Positions 55,933-64,000 of a stretch of DNA of 64,000 nucleotides are shown piece after piece. Both the position numbers and the translations under genes were made by a program. The notes under the pieces are model-generated. The model ran no database searches and was not told where the DNA came from. It saw only the letters and a list, made by a program, of their open reading frames with translations. The DNA is from Sporosarcina luteola (lineage in GTDB: Bacteria > Bacillota > Bacilli > Bacillales_A > Planococcaceae). Location of the stretch: positions 1 through 64,000 of the forward strand of contig NZ_JAMBOI010000001.1 of the NCBI RefSeq assembly GCF_023715535.1, in the 5' to 3' direction. Within the stretch, counting starts at the first letter, position 1; the number at the start of each line of letters is the position of its first letter.

Positions 55933-56585
55933 TATTCGCCCAACGTAACACCTTTTAAAAACAATAATGACGGGCCGGATCCTATTTGCGGAATTTCTTT
56001 TGTCATGCTATTAATGAATTCCTCGGCACTGTCCGTAATTGATTCATATGTAACATCTGCTTTCACTTCAACGCGGAAGTCCGATGTGAACGTAACGTCG
56101 ATTCGTTCCTCGTTGCCGCCATTTTTCTTAACTACGTCGCGAACTGTCTGATTAAACTTCCCATGTACACCACCCACATGGATATTCACCAAAGAATTCA
56201 ATAGTGCATAGGCGGCCATCCGTGGCGTCAGGATATCATTCATCGCATTGATGTATGCAATGTCCCTTGCCAGACCTTTATCCTTGTACTCCTCAGCCTT
56301 TTCGTCAACAAGGACACCGATAGATTTTCCATCGTCTACTTCTAACTGTAAGATCACATCTTCAGCATCCGCTTGCAAATCGAATTCCTTCATCGCGTCC
56401 TTCCCCGCATTCACCAACACAGATGTTCCTGCAAGCGCAGCCAATTGCGTTGCATTTGCCGCCTGTTGCTTCACGGCATACACTTTCGCGATATTCAAGA
56501 CGATGACACAAATAACGATTGATGTAACCATGATCCAGAGGATATACACTAGGCCGCTGCCACGTTCGTTATCAATATACTTCAC
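55932..56585 (-). CDS. TadG-like pseudopilin / Tad-operon secreted protein
   Basis: A 217-residue protein with one N-terminal membrane helix after a charged start (DNERG, then SGLVYILWIMVTSIVICVIV). This is the pseudopilin layout, though the fifth residue after the glycine is tyrosine rather than glutamate. The rest is soluble and probably extracytoplasmic. The GTG start overlaps the tadE-like stop by four bases, with AAGGTGA upstream. It is last in the Tad operon, before the terminator at 55892. TadF/TadG-type proteins are poorly conserved, so the name rests on position and layout. Confidence 0.65.
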   Translation of the reverse strand: MKYIDNERGSGLVYILWIMVTSIVICVIVLNIAKVYAVKQQAANATQLAALAGTSVLVNAGKDAMKEFDLQADAEDVILQLEVDDGKSIGVLVDEKAEEYKDKGLARDIAYINAMNDILTPRMAAYALLNSLVNIHVGGVHGKFNQTVRDVVKKNGGNEERIDVTFTSDFRVEVKADVTYESITDSAEEFINSMTKEIPQIGSGPSLLFLKGVTLGE

Positions 56586-56986
56586 TTTAGCATCACCTTG
56601 CCGGCAGCTTTCGAATCGATGGCAACCGACATCGTTGACTTCCACTTTTCGGGGATGAACACAAGTGGATGCCTCGCTGAAATCTTCAAGTCGAATAGCC
56701 CGTCCCCACCATCTGATGTAACGGTGACTAGCGGATTTGTGAGCAGGCTACTATCGCCGATCGATTTATTCACAGCGTCAACGGCGTCATTATAACTTTC
56801 CGTCAAAGCGTATACCTGTGCACCGTCATTCGCCGCCGATTTCAAACTTAGCACCGCATAGCCAGAAGCGACAACTTGCCAAAGCAATAGGAAAAACAGA
56901 AAGTAAAAAGGGAGTATGCCTATGAACTCGATGCTCATCGATCCTCTTTCATTGCGGATGGATTTGAATTTTTTCAGCGTTAACAC
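56582..56986 (-). CDS. tadE: TadE-like pseudopilin
   Basis: A 134-residue protein. N-E-R-G precedes S-M-S-I-E-F and a long hydrophobic helix, so glutamate is at the fifth place after the likely cleavage site, as in prepilins. The frame opens at GTG 56986, but AAGGGG touches that codon; a CTG four codons further has better spacing. The exact start is uncertain. It lies between a four-span membrane gene and the TadG-like gene. It would assist Flp pilus assembly. Confidence 0.72.
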   Translation of the reverse strand: MLTLKKFKSIRNERGSMSIEFIGILPFYFLFFLLLWQVVASGYAVLSLKSAANDGAQVYALTESYNDAVDAVNKSIGDSSLLTNPLVTVTSDGGDGLFDLKISARHPLVFIPEKWKSTMSVAIDSKAAGKVMLK

Positions 56987-56989
56987 CCC

Positions 56990-57397
56990 TTATTCATATC
57001 TATTGATCTTATATTGCAAATACCAGATGTGAAATAAAATCAATAACACCCGATTAAAAATTTTGTCGCCTGTATTGTGTTCAATCGCCTCCGCAACACG
57101 GAAAACGGAATAGTATGTAATGCCGAGCCCGAAGAATGTGATGATAATATTGAAAGTATCCATAAAATCAATCCCCATCTCGGTCAGGAATGCGCCTCCG
57201 ATTACAAAATAGAATGCAAGGAATGCATATATGACGAATAGGAATTTCAACCAATTGTAATTCAGTTGCACTTTGCCGAGTTGGCTGATCGAATCTCTCC
57301 GTGAAATGAACCAATACGGCAAGTAAACGCCAAATGTCACATTCGTCAGCACAACAGCGAGAGCGGTATTTGTCTTCTTAAATGTCAGTTCGCCCAT
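56990..57397 (-). CDS. Small membrane protein, DUF4234-like
   Basis: A 135-residue protein with three to four membrane segments. The start LAVVLTNVTFGVYLPYWFI and a following helix fit the pattern of DUF4234 proteins, whose function is unknown. The gene overlaps the upstream membrane gene by 13 bases and is followed by tadE after three bases. It is one of four unassigned membrane genes inside the Tad operon. Confidence 0.6.
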   Translation of the reverse strand: MGELTFKKTNTALAVVLTNVTFGVYLPYWFISRRDSISQLGKVQLNYNWLKFLFVIYAFLAFYFVIGGAFLTEMGIDFMDTFNIIITFFGLGITYYSVFRVAEAIEHNTGDKIFNRVLLILFHIWYLQYKINRYE

Positions 57398-58053
57398 TCT
57401 TCTTCCCCCTCTTCTGTCATGCTTAGAAATTTTTCGGATAATGCGAAAACCATAAAAGGGAAAATTGCTAACGAGAAGACCAATCGTGTAATGTTGTATG
57501 CGTCATAGCTCATTTCCAAGGAGGAGGTGACAAACAGAACCCCCGACCATACTAAGGTCACGAGGGATGTCCAGATGATGATTTGCACCCACACTTGAAC
57601 GAAATGACTTATGTAGAAATCAATAGTTGTCCGAATCCATTTGCGAATGGAAATTGAGCCGCTATACATGAAAGGTAAAATGAATAAAATCGGAGCAAGC
57701 AGAATTCCTGGAACATAAAATGCGAAAATTCCTCCGTATACTAATACCGAAAAGAATAATCCCAGTACCAAAAGTGGTCCGATTGACCAAATAAATTCTT
57801 TAATCATTTCCTTGAATTCCAATTCTTCGCTGACACTGACTCTTTTATATAAGGAGAAAAGAGGTCGGACAAAAATGACGAACATGATGATATTCAATAA
57901 GATGTTTATTAGATTTTCCCTGCCTCCCCATTCGACGGATAACAGGAGTAAACTATAATTGGAAAAAATCAGCCATGCTGGAACCATCACGATAAGCCCA
58001 TATGCAACAATCTTTAACAACTGCTCATTATAATATTGTGCCGCTTCTCTCAA
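57385..58053 (-). CDS. Multi-span membrane protein, unknown
   Basis: A 222-residue protein with about six hydrophobic segments, starting with a soluble first ten residues. I recognise no family. It overlaps both neighbours (four and 13 bases), so it is translated with them. Aromatic and charged residues alternate in the loops (EMIKEFIWS, IRKWIRTT). It could be a Tad accessory or an immunity-type protein for the secreted product upstream. Confidence 0.62.
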   Translation of the reverse strand: MREAAQYYNEQLLKIVAYGLIVMVPAWLIFSNYSLLLLSVEWGGRENLINILLNIIMFVIFVRPLFSLYKRVSVSEELEFKEMIKEFIWSIGPLLVLGLFFSVLVYGGIFAFYVPGILLAPILFILPFMYSGSISIRKWIRTTIDFYISHFVQVWVQIIIWTSLVTLVWSGVLFVTSSLEMSYDAYNITRLVFSLAIFPFMVFALSEKFLSMTEEGEEEWAN

Positions 58054-58397
58054 CTATGAGCCCTCCTTGCCTCAATCTTCCTGAAAATGAACACACTTGC
58101 AATGACAATTGCACAAGCATTAATAAAGCTGAAGAATGCAATATCCGGTTCAAATAATAAAGGTATCTCGAAAAAGAAATGTGAAAACAGAATATTGATC
58201 ACGACCAATGCGCATGCAAGCATGTAGGCAGTAAAGTAAGGGAAATGAAAAGAGCGGGAAAGATACCCTAACAAACCGTATGAGAAGACCATTACGATGA
58301 TCGAATGAATCAAATAATGCGGAATGACAAGAACCATGATAAAGCTGAATACAATCATTGAGATGGTTACAATCCCTAACACTTGAACGTATTTCAT
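58050..58397 (-). CDS. Four-span membrane protein, unknown
   Basis: A 115-residue protein that is almost entirely four membrane helices, ending in a short basic tail (RKIEARRAHS). No family recognised. Starts and ends overlap the neighbouring genes by four bases. The short loops leave little for catalysis; a structural, channel or immunity role would fit. Confidence 0.6.
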   Translation of the reverse strand: MKYVQVLGIVTISMIVFSFIMVLVIPHYLIHSIIVMVFSYGLLGYLSRSFHFPYFTAYMLACALVVINILFSHFFFEIPLLFEPDIAFFSFINACAIVIASVFIFRKIEARRAHS

Positions 58398-58990
58398 TTC
58401 TCCAAATAACCCTCCTTTACATGGGATTTATATGCTACAGAGCTTAACAGGAAAAGTAGCCAGCAAGAAAGTAGATAAAGTATGATAGAAAGGTATGGAA
58501 ACATAAATTCATCGCCGAATATCTGGAACGCCGTGCGTGTAATGATATAGTTTCCTCCGAATCCAAGGATGATCAGCAAAATTGGAATTGCATAGTAGAC
58601 ATATGCAATCCATTTCTTCTCTTTATCTTCATCCGGGTAAACGATTGGCACTTCCGTTTGTTGGTCGTATCTGGCTAAATAGTAAATACTAATGAAGACA
58701 ATGAGTAACAGCAATTGAAAAATGATATTTTCCTTTACCATTTTTAGCAGAGGGAAAGTGAAAAAGAAGGTGAAAGCGTACAATTGAAACATAAGTGTCA
58801 ATCGATACGCTTTCTGCTTATTTGATGGGAAGCGGAATGATAATACGATCGGCATCACCAATAATATGACAAAGATCGCTGCAGCCCATTTTACGAACAG
58901 CACGTCGTAATCTGGGACGATCGCCACAATCCCTGCCGCCAATAGCGGTAAAAAATATCCCATTATCATTGCCTTAAATGGATTCCCCAT
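58394..58990 (-). CDS. Six-span membrane protein, unknown
   Basis: A 198-residue protein with six hydrophobic segments. A soluble stretch (RYDQQTEVPIVYPDEDKEKK) lies between the fourth and fifth. GGGGGT precedes the ATG. It begins three bases after the collagen-like gene stop, so translation is probably coupled. No family recognised. Confidence 0.6.
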   Translation of the reverse strand: MGNPFKAMIMGYFLPLLAAGIVAIVPDYDVLFVKWAAAIFVILLVMPIVLSFRFPSNKQKAYRLTLMFQLYAFTFFFTFPLLKMVKENIIFQLLLLIVFISIYYLARYDQQTEVPIVYPDEDKEKKWIAYVYYAIPILLIILGFGGNYIITRTAFQIFGDEFMFPYLSIILYLLSCWLLFLLSSVAYKSHVKEGYLEK

Positions 58991-58993
58991 TAA

Positions 58994-60721
58994 CTACGAC
59001 CCCCAACCAAGCTTTTTAAATAGGTTCTTTCCAATATTTTTCGCACCTTCAAATACATATTTTACGCCAGCTTCAATTTTTTTAGTTGCCGCTTTGCCCC
59101 ATTTTGTTTGGGTTGCAAAGCCAATACCTATACCTACTAATGCTCCTGCAATTGTACCGACACCTGGAACGACACTTCCAAATGCCGCAGCTGTCATTGC
59201 CGATGCCGCCCAGCCCGCGCCCGCACTTACAAATGTAGTTGCAGTGCCGACCATAACGTCTGTTGTAATTCCCGCAGCCAAGTCGGTCCCTGTCCTTGTC
59301 GGATCATTGTAATTTTCGATGAGACGGGTTCCAACACTTAATACTGCATTGGTCAGTCCGTTTCCTTTAATCATCGTTTTCAATTTGAAGAAGTCTTTAT
59401 TCGGCACCCAATTGGATTTTAAATAGCCTTTGACTTCTTTACCAATTTTACTGGGTGACGTGACTTCTTTTAAAAAACCTTGTAGATGCTTCTGTTTGAT
59501 TTCGCTATTTGTACGTGGGGCATATGTTACATCATTGTGGGTGCGTTTTTTTATCTCGTACCACTTACGTTTATATTCGCCTTTGCTATCTCCTTTGACA
59601 ACGTCTTTCCTGTTTTCAAAAGAGCCAAGATAGTTGGAGTAGCGTTTATTTACCCAATTGCTGACAAAGTTATCGCCTTTTAATATTTTGGCGTTGCCGT
59701 CAACGCGATACAGGTTTTTCTTCCCAGATGCCGTCTTTAAATCTGTAACCTTGAAGCCTGCCGCCGTAGCCAAAATCCCGTCAAACACTTTTAAGTAGCT
59801 TTTAACTTGACCGTTCTTTTTCTTAATGTCTTTAGCTACTCCATGCGCTGCGATAAGTGCATCAATCGTCGGTCCTCCGCCTGTCGCATCACCGGATGTG
59901 CCATCACCCGAACCGGTTGAGCCACCGGATGGCCCCGTTCCACCAGTAGGACCATCACCACCGTTTGGACCATCACCGCCGGTCGGGCCATCACCGCCGC
60001 TTGGACCCTCACCGCCGTTTGGACCTTCACCACCGCTTGGACCCTCACCGCCGTTTGGACCCTCACCGCCGTTTGGACCTTCACCGCCTTTAGGACCTTC
60101 GCCGCCGTTCGGACCTTCACCGCCGGTCGGACCTTCACCGCCGCTTGGACCTTCGCCGCCGTTTGGACCTTCACCGCCGCTTGGGCCTTCACCGCCGCTT
60201 GGACCTTCACCGCCGCTTGGACCTTCACCGCCGCTTGGGCCTTCACCGCCGGTCGGGCCTTTTCCGCCATTCGGGCCTTCACCACCGCTAACTGCTTCCC
60301 CGGATGTAGGAGGGGTTCCAACAGAGCCTGGAAACTGACCGTCAGAAGGCGGCTTCCCTCCGGAAATGGCATCTCCCGCCTTCAGGAATTCACCGTAAGT
60401 TGTGCCATTCAACGTGCTAGGAATTAAGAACAATCCTTTATTTTCGGCAGTTACGGGAACAATAACCGTTCCTGATGTCAAAGTGAATTTGCCTGTAAAT
60501 GCCTTGCCATACGTATAGACTTCTCCAGGGGTCATGAACTCGCCGCCCGAAATTGGTTCGCCGCCCGTGATTGCTTGACCGCCGGTTATCGGTTCCGTTT
60601 CTGAAATCGCCTTCCCGGCTTTCAACCAGTCCGCCATGGCAATCCCGGGCAGAATGTTCCACGAGAGGATCACGGCCAACATGAAGATAGCGTACGACTT
60701 TCTCAACCGTCTACTGTTCAA
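58994..60721 (-). CDS. Secreted collagen-like protein with glycine-rich C-terminus
   Basis: A 575-residue secreted protein. I start it at TTG 60721, six bases after AAAGGAGG; an ATG two codons earlier touches that site. Signal peptide to about residue 30, then repeats of A-I-S-G-G type. Residues 149-268 are 20 hexapeptides G-P-x-G-G-E (or D), readable as 40 Gly-X-Y triplets, as in bacterial collagens. A soluble domain of about 200 residues follows. The last 95 residues hold a Gly/Ala-rich hydrophobic segment (GTIAGALVGIGIGFATQT) and a basic amphipathic helix (KNIGKNLFKKLGWGS), reminiscent of pore-forming toxins. Family unknown; set inside a Tad operon. Confidence 0.8.
   Translation of the reverse strand: MNSRRLRKSYAIFMLAVILSWNILPGIAMADWLKAGKAISETEPITGGQAITGGEPISGGEFMTPGEVYTYGKAFTGKFTLTSGTVIVPVTAENKGLFLIPSTLNGTTYGEFLKAGDAISGGKPPSDGQFPGSVGTPPTSGEAVSGGEGPNGGKGPTGGEGPSGGEGPSGGEGPSGGEGPSGGEGPNGGEGPSGGEGPTGGEGPNGGEGPKGGEGPNGGEGPNGGEGPSGGEGPNGGEGPSGGDGPTGGDGPNGGDGPTGGTGPSGGSTGSGDGTSGDATGGGPTIDALIAAHGVAKDIKKKNGQVKSYLKVFDGILATAAGFKVTDLKTASGKKNLYRVDGNAKILKGDNFVSNWVNKRYSNYLGSFENRKDVVKGDSKGEYKRKWYEIKKRTHNDVTYAPRTNSEIKQKHLQGFLKEVTSPSKIGKEVKGYLKSNWVPNKDFFKLKTMIKGNGLTNAVLSVGTRLIENYNDPTRTGTDLAAGITTDVMVGTATTFVSAGAGWAASAMTAAAFGSVVPGVGTIAGALVGIGIGFATQTKWGKAATKKIEAGVKYVFEGAKNIGKNLFKKLGWGS
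59918..60277. repeat. 18-bp coding tandem repeat, twenty units
   Basis: Twenty 18-bp units within the collagen-like gene encode G-P-x-G-G-E or a close variant, x being S, N, T or K. Near-identical units suggest recent slippage or recombination and predict length differences between strains. The plus strand of this stretch is also open, proline-rich and not a gene. Confidence 0.95.
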
Positions 60722-60736
60722 ATTCATCCTCCTTTC

Positions 60737-62146
60737 TTAGTCAGGAGAGTTTTTCAAATATTTTTTTTCCAATGCTTTAATCGCCTCATTAAATTGCATT
60801 TCATTTGATTCGCGTAATGATTTTTTAAGTTCTTCATATTCATCATTTATCCATTGATGATATTCAGTGTTTCGATTTGTCAAGTACTTGTAACTTTCTT
60901 CCGACATTACTTTTTTAGTTTGGTATAAATACTGTAACGTGAAGCCGACTTGCTTTCGTTCGTCCACTAATTTACCAAACTCATCTACACCATATATAAA
61001 TATTTCAAGCTTATTATCTAATAACTGGTTTTCAAGTCCGGCTTCTTTATCTTCTTTCCACTTGGCCCACTTTTCAGCAATTTCAGTTGCCTGATCCAAT
61101 TCGTTTTGAAGTGTTTCCGCGTCCGTTACATCTTGGTATGTTCCCTCGACAGCTTTTGCCATTTCTTTCAACTGTCTTTGTCCATCATTGTCCACATTGA
61201 AACCAATAATATTAATGATGGGTGTAATTTCAGAATCATATAAAGCTTTTGCAGCAGCTACTGGATTATCATCGCAAGTTGATACGCCATCGCTTACTAG
61301 ATAGACAATATTCGTATTGTTTTCCCCGTCAAATCCGGCCAAGTCCTTCTGCGCCTCCTCCAAAGCAAGCTCAGTAGGCGTCCAACCTGCCGGTTTCACC
61401 TGATCAAGGGACTTTTTGAAAGCACCTTTTTCATACGGCTTAAGCGGGTAAATCAAATCACTGCTTGCACATGACATAGCTTTATCTGCAGAACTTCCAG
61501 TCCCTTTATGTCCGTACACACGAAGGCCGACATTTGCTTCCTCCGGCAAACTTTCTACAAACTGGACAATTGCCTTTTTCGCAGCAGCCATTTGGGTTTG
61601 ACCACCAATATCCACACCCATGCTTCCCGACCCGTCCAATATGACAAGGACATTTAATTTGTCTTTAAACTGCATGCGTGGATCTTCGATGTCTGGGTTG
61701 CCTAATGCTTGGAATTTCATTTTGGCGATTATTTCTTCCGGACCGAGAAAACCTTGTTGAAAGATTGCTAATAATTCATTGTAATAATTATTCAGCTGAT
61801 TCTCAGTTGCCCCGCTGGAAATATCGGGCAATTCCTTGGTCAATTCATCTATCTTTTTCTGGTCACTTTCATCAGTAACGGATAAATAGCCCGTATATCC
61901 AGATGGTAAAGCAGCTAATTCTGAAAGTGTAGAAGGAAGAGACGCTGCGCTAATTTCCTGTTCCTCTGCCTTGTTCTCATTTTTTTCTGTAACAGCTGTT
62001 TCGGTTTCACTTTTTTTAGTTAATGAGTCATCCAACGAAACAGGATCATTCGGCTTATTTCTTTCAGCCTGCTGTTCATTGTCATTACATGCTACTAGAA
62101 TAGTAATCATTGATAACAGTATTATAGTTAGTAAAGCCCTTTTCAT
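60737..62146 (-). CDS. VWA-domain lipoprotein in the Tad operon
   Basis: A 469-residue lipoprotein (L-V-A-C, C20) with a serine- and glutamate-rich linker, then a von Willebrand A domain. The metal-ion motif is D-G-S-G-S (171-175), with GWTPTELAL and LVSDGVSTCDDN supplying the other ligands. Such domains bind proteins, often in adhesion. The C-terminal 130 residues are helical and charged. AAAGGGTG precedes the ATG. It lies 23 bases after the pilin gene and nine before the collagen-like gene. Confidence 0.85.
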   Translation of the reverse strand: MKRALLTIILLSMITILVACNDNEQQAERNKPNDPVSLDDSLTKKSETETAVTEKNENKAEEQEISAASLPSTLSELAALPSGYTGYLSVTDESDQKKIDELTKELPDISSGATENQLNNYYNELLAIFQQGFLGPEEIIAKMKFQALGNPDIEDPRMQFKDKLNVLVILDGSGSMGVDIGGQTQMAAAKKAIVQFVESLPEEANVGLRVYGHKGTGSSADKAMSCASSDLIYPLKPYEKGAFKKSLDQVKPAGWTPTELALEEAQKDLAGFDGENNTNIVYLVSDGVSTCDDNPVAAAKALYDSEITPIINIIGFNVDNDGQRQLKEMAKAVEGTYQDVTDAETLQNELDQATEIAEKWAKWKEDKEAGLENQLLDNKLEIFIYGVDEFGKLVDERKQVGFTLQYLYQTKKVMSEESYKYLTNRNTEYHQWINDEYEELKKSLRESNEMQFNEAIKALEKKYLKNSPD

Positions 62147-62169
62147 TGGTACACCCTTTCTATTTCAGA

Positions 62170-62376
62170 TCACCCGACCATTCCACTGATTTTATCGACA
62201 ATACTTTTAACCAACGCCGTAATCGAAGCAGATTGACCACTCAAAGCAGTCGAAACGATTCCAAGCACCAAAATAAGCAAAGCCGCAATCCCTAGCCATT
62301 CCAACGATTGTGCTCCTTTTTCATTTTTCACCGGGAACATCATTTTCGACCAAGCCATCATCAATTTTTCTTTCAT
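62170..62376 (-). CDS. flp: Flp-like type IV pilin
   Basis: A 68-residue protein. After a basic leader (FPVKNEKG) the sequence continues A-Q-S-L-E-W-L-G with a hydrophobic helix, so the glycine cut site and the glutamate at plus five are both present. The helix is followed by a short alanine/serine-rich tail. This fits the Flp family of very small pilins assembled by Tad systems. I prefer ATG 62376 (AAGGAG ten bases upstream); TTG 62382 is possible. It follows tadC after 29 bases. Confidence 0.82.
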   Translation of the reverse strand: MKEKLMMAWSKMMFPVKNEKGAQSLEWLGIAALLILVLGIVSTALSGQSASITALVKSIVDKISGMVG

Positions 62377-62405
62377 CTTCAATTCTCTCCTTAAATTAAT
62401 ATATT

Positions 62406-63338
62406 TTAGTTGAATAACTCAAAAATCCCTTTGTTCTGGTTGAATATATTTATAATCATCAAGCCTCCGATTAGGACGAGGGCAGAAGGTAAGACGAGGA
62501 AAGTAGTTACTAACGTCACTTTTGGCGATGCTTTGGCCGCCTTCTCCTTGATCAATTCTTTCTTTAACTTCCTCATCTCTTCGGCTTGTTGTTTAAACGT
62601 GTCTGCAATCGGAACACCAAGACGTTCCCCTTGCAACAATGATTTGATTAAAATCTGAAATTCTTTGCTGTCATTTCGATTGAGCAATGATTTATACGCT
62701 TCCGACCGTGGTACCCCGACACTCAATTCCTGGATGAAACGTCCGAACTCCTCTTTGACGGGCCCTTCGAAATAGTGCACGATGTCGCGTAGCGCCTGGT
62801 CCATTCCGACCCCTGCCTGCAGCGTGACACTCATTGTGTCGAGGAAGTCAGGAAGCTGGTAGGAAATTTCTTCTTGCCTCTTTTTCGCCTTTCCCCTAAG
62901 CCAAAGGACGGTTCCGCCAAATCCTGCAATTGGCATAAGAATCAGCATGAATTGTGACAAAGGAAATCTGAGGATGAATAAAATCCCACCTATGAAAAAC
63001 CCAACAATCAGCATGAAAATTTTCAGCCCTTGAAAACGGGAGACCGTCAATCCATATGGATATCCTGCTTGTATGAGGAGCTTTTTCACCTCTACGTTTT
63101 CACTGAAGAAATTGACTCGTTGCCCGAGATCTGAAAAGTCGTCTGCGGACTTAAAAAGCTTTTCCAGGACTTTCTCTTTTCTCGACTTCTTCTTTCGTAT
63201 CCACGTTTCGATATAGACGGATTCGTCAATTTCTTCACGTAAATTCCTTTTTTCATTCAAATAGACATAGTAAGCTCGCAATGAGATTCCGATTGTTGCT
63301 ACAACTAGAAACGTAAATAAAGCAATTATGCCATCCAT
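62406..63338 (-). CDS. tadC: Type II secretion F-domain protein, TadC
   Basis: A 310-residue inner-membrane platform protein with a T2SSF domain: LPDFLDTMSVTLQAGVGMDQAL, EEFGRFIQELSVGVPRSEAY and LLQGERLGVPIADTFKQQAEEMR. Membrane spans lie near the N-terminus, near 110-150 and at the C-terminus. It lies four bases after tadB. With TadB it forms the platform on which Flp subunits are assembled. Confidence 0.9.
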   Translation of the reverse strand: MDGIIALFTFLVVATIGISLRAYYVYLNEKRNLREEIDESVYIETWIRKKKSRKEKVLEKLFKSADDFSDLGQRVNFFSENVEVKKLLIQAGYPYGLTVSRFQGLKIFMLIVGFFIGGILFILRFPLSQFMLILMPIAGFGGTVLWLRGKAKKRQEEISYQLPDFLDTMSVTLQAGVGMDQALRDIVHYFEGPVKEEFGRFIQELSVGVPRSEAYKSLLNRNDSKEFQILIKSLLQGERLGVPIADTFKQQAEEMRKLKKELIKEKAAKASPKVTLVTTFLVLPSALVLIGGLMIINIFNQNKGIFELFN

Positions 63339-63342
63339 TCAT

Positions 63343-64000
63343 TCACACCCTGATATTCGTAATTTTCCTGACGATGACAAATGTCAGAACGGTCCCAAAC
63401 AAGAAGAACGTCAATAGGATTAATCCGATGCCTGTAAAAAGGGGATCGAGGAAGCCGTCGATGATATTGTTCATCATGAGAACTAGGAAAATCGGGATGA
63501 TCGGAACTAGCATCGAGACATACCGTTGCTCCGCGGTCATCGTCTTCACTTCCTGCTTGAGCAGCTTCCGTTCGTCAAGCGTCTGGCTCATTTCATCAAG
63601 CACTGCGGATAAATTGCCACCCGCTTTTTTCTGGATGAGCATCGTCGCCGCGAACAATTGGAATTCCTTATGATCGATCCTTTTTTCCATCGTCCTAAGC
63701 GCCGTTTGAAATTCAATGCCTAATGACAGTTCATGTGCCATCCGTTTGAACTCCCTTTTTGCCGGCTCATTGATTTCCTGCGTGACGAGCTGGATCCCTT
63801 GATTCAACGTCATCCCTGATCGGGTCGAGTTTGCAAGTATCCGGCAGATTTCAGGCAGCTGGTCGATCAGCATCTGTTTCTTCTTGTTCTTCCTAAGCAG
63901 GAATAAAAGTCTTCGTGCACCTTCAATCAGCAGCATTCCAACAAGAAGTGCCGGCACCAAATCCAGTTTGAACATGTTGACGAGCATGAAGACAATGCCC
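63343..64000 (-). CDS. tadB: Type II secretion F-domain protein, TadB (partial)
   Basis: Partial: the frame remains open to the right edge, and TadB proteins are normally about 300 residues, so the ATG at 63987 is probably internal. The F-domain is visible in EICRILANSTRSGMTLNQGIQLV, MAHELSLGIEFQTALRTM and IQKKAGGNLSAVLDEMSQTLDER. Two hydrophobic helices close the protein. The remaining Tad genes (TadA ATPase, TadZ, CpaB, prepilin peptidase) should lie beyond the edge. Confidence 0.88.
   Translation of the reverse strand, partial: GIVFMLVNMFKLDLVPALLVGMLLIEGARRLLFLLRKNKKKQMLIDQLPEICRILANSTRSGMTLNQGIQLVTQEINEPAKREFKRMAHELSLGIEFQTALRTMEKRIDHKEFQLFAATMLIQKKAGGNLSAVLDEMSQTLDERKLLKQEVKTMTAEQRYVSMLVPIIPIFLVLMMNNIIDGFLDPLFTGIGLILLTFFLFGTVLTFVIVRKITNIRV

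Noticed and set aside
59826-60338. Proline-rich plus-strand frame of 170 codons
   Set aside because: It is the complement of the G-P-x-G-G-E tract of the collagen-like gene; period 18 keeps several frames open.

Overview
The window looks like chromosomal DNA of a spore-forming Bacillales bacterium, most likely Planococcaceae and plausibly close to Sporosarcina. The grounds are an sda checkpoint gene behind a DnaA-box cluster, a YhfH-type mini-protein, a T-box-controlled ilv-leu operon in the Bacillus order, CsaB with several SLH-domain surface proteins, and AGGAGG-type ribosome sites with many TTG and GTG starts. The genus is inferred; there is no rRNA or tRNA gene to confirm it.

Layout. 1-127: end of an IS256-family element that abuts a 21-bp tandem array. 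0.4-8.2 kb: phosphorus scavenging (SLH-anchored 5'-nucleotidase, ugpCAEB-type glycerol-3-phosphate ABC importer, divergent lipoprotein glycerophosphodiesterase). 8.4-13.4 kb: glyoxylate metabolism (class V aminotransferase, aceB, aceA) with a divergent LytTR regulator. 13.6-24.6 kb: cell-surface region (csaB, NAGPA-SLH protein, O-antigen-ligase-like protein, SLH glucosaminidase, SLH lipoprotein with an epimerase-like C-terminus, one unknown). 24.8-35.3 kb: ilvD, then T-box, ilvBNC and leuABCD. 35.7-36.2 kb: IseA-like lipoprotein. 36.3-48.4 kb: an eleven-gene same-strand catabolic cluster (glcD, glcF, dctPQM, SDR, PPC/DUF296 protein, acyl-CoA ligase, SCP-x-type thiolase, DUF35 partner, BASS transporter) behind a CdaR-type regulator. 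48.5-55.8 kb: sda, S41 protease, polysaccharide deacetylase, acyl-CoA ligase, LCP protein, CYP152-type P450. 55.9-64.0 kb: a Tad/Flp-type operon running off the right edge, with tadB, tadC, a Flp-like pilin, a VWA lipoprotein, a collagen-like secreted protein, four unknown membrane proteins, tadE and a TadG-like pseudopilin.

Genes that work together: nucleotidase, GlpQ and Ugp proteins would release and import phosphorylated nutrients; aceA, aceB and the aminotransferase share glyoxylate; CsaB pyruvylates the wall polymer that SLH proteins bind; ilv and leu products make branched-chain amino acids; the glcDF-TRAP-thiolase cluster looks like a complete uptake and oxidation route for an unidentified carboxylate.

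Two unrelated families of short, phase-locked intergenic tandem repeats (21 bp with a CTTTGGACGCG core; 20 bp with a CGCATAA core) recur at six places, mostly at gene 3' ends, together with two long imperfect hairpin elements. The strongest candidates for undescribed biology are the Tad operon with its collagen-like, pore-like cargo candidate, the eleven-gene catabolic operon, and the repeat families.
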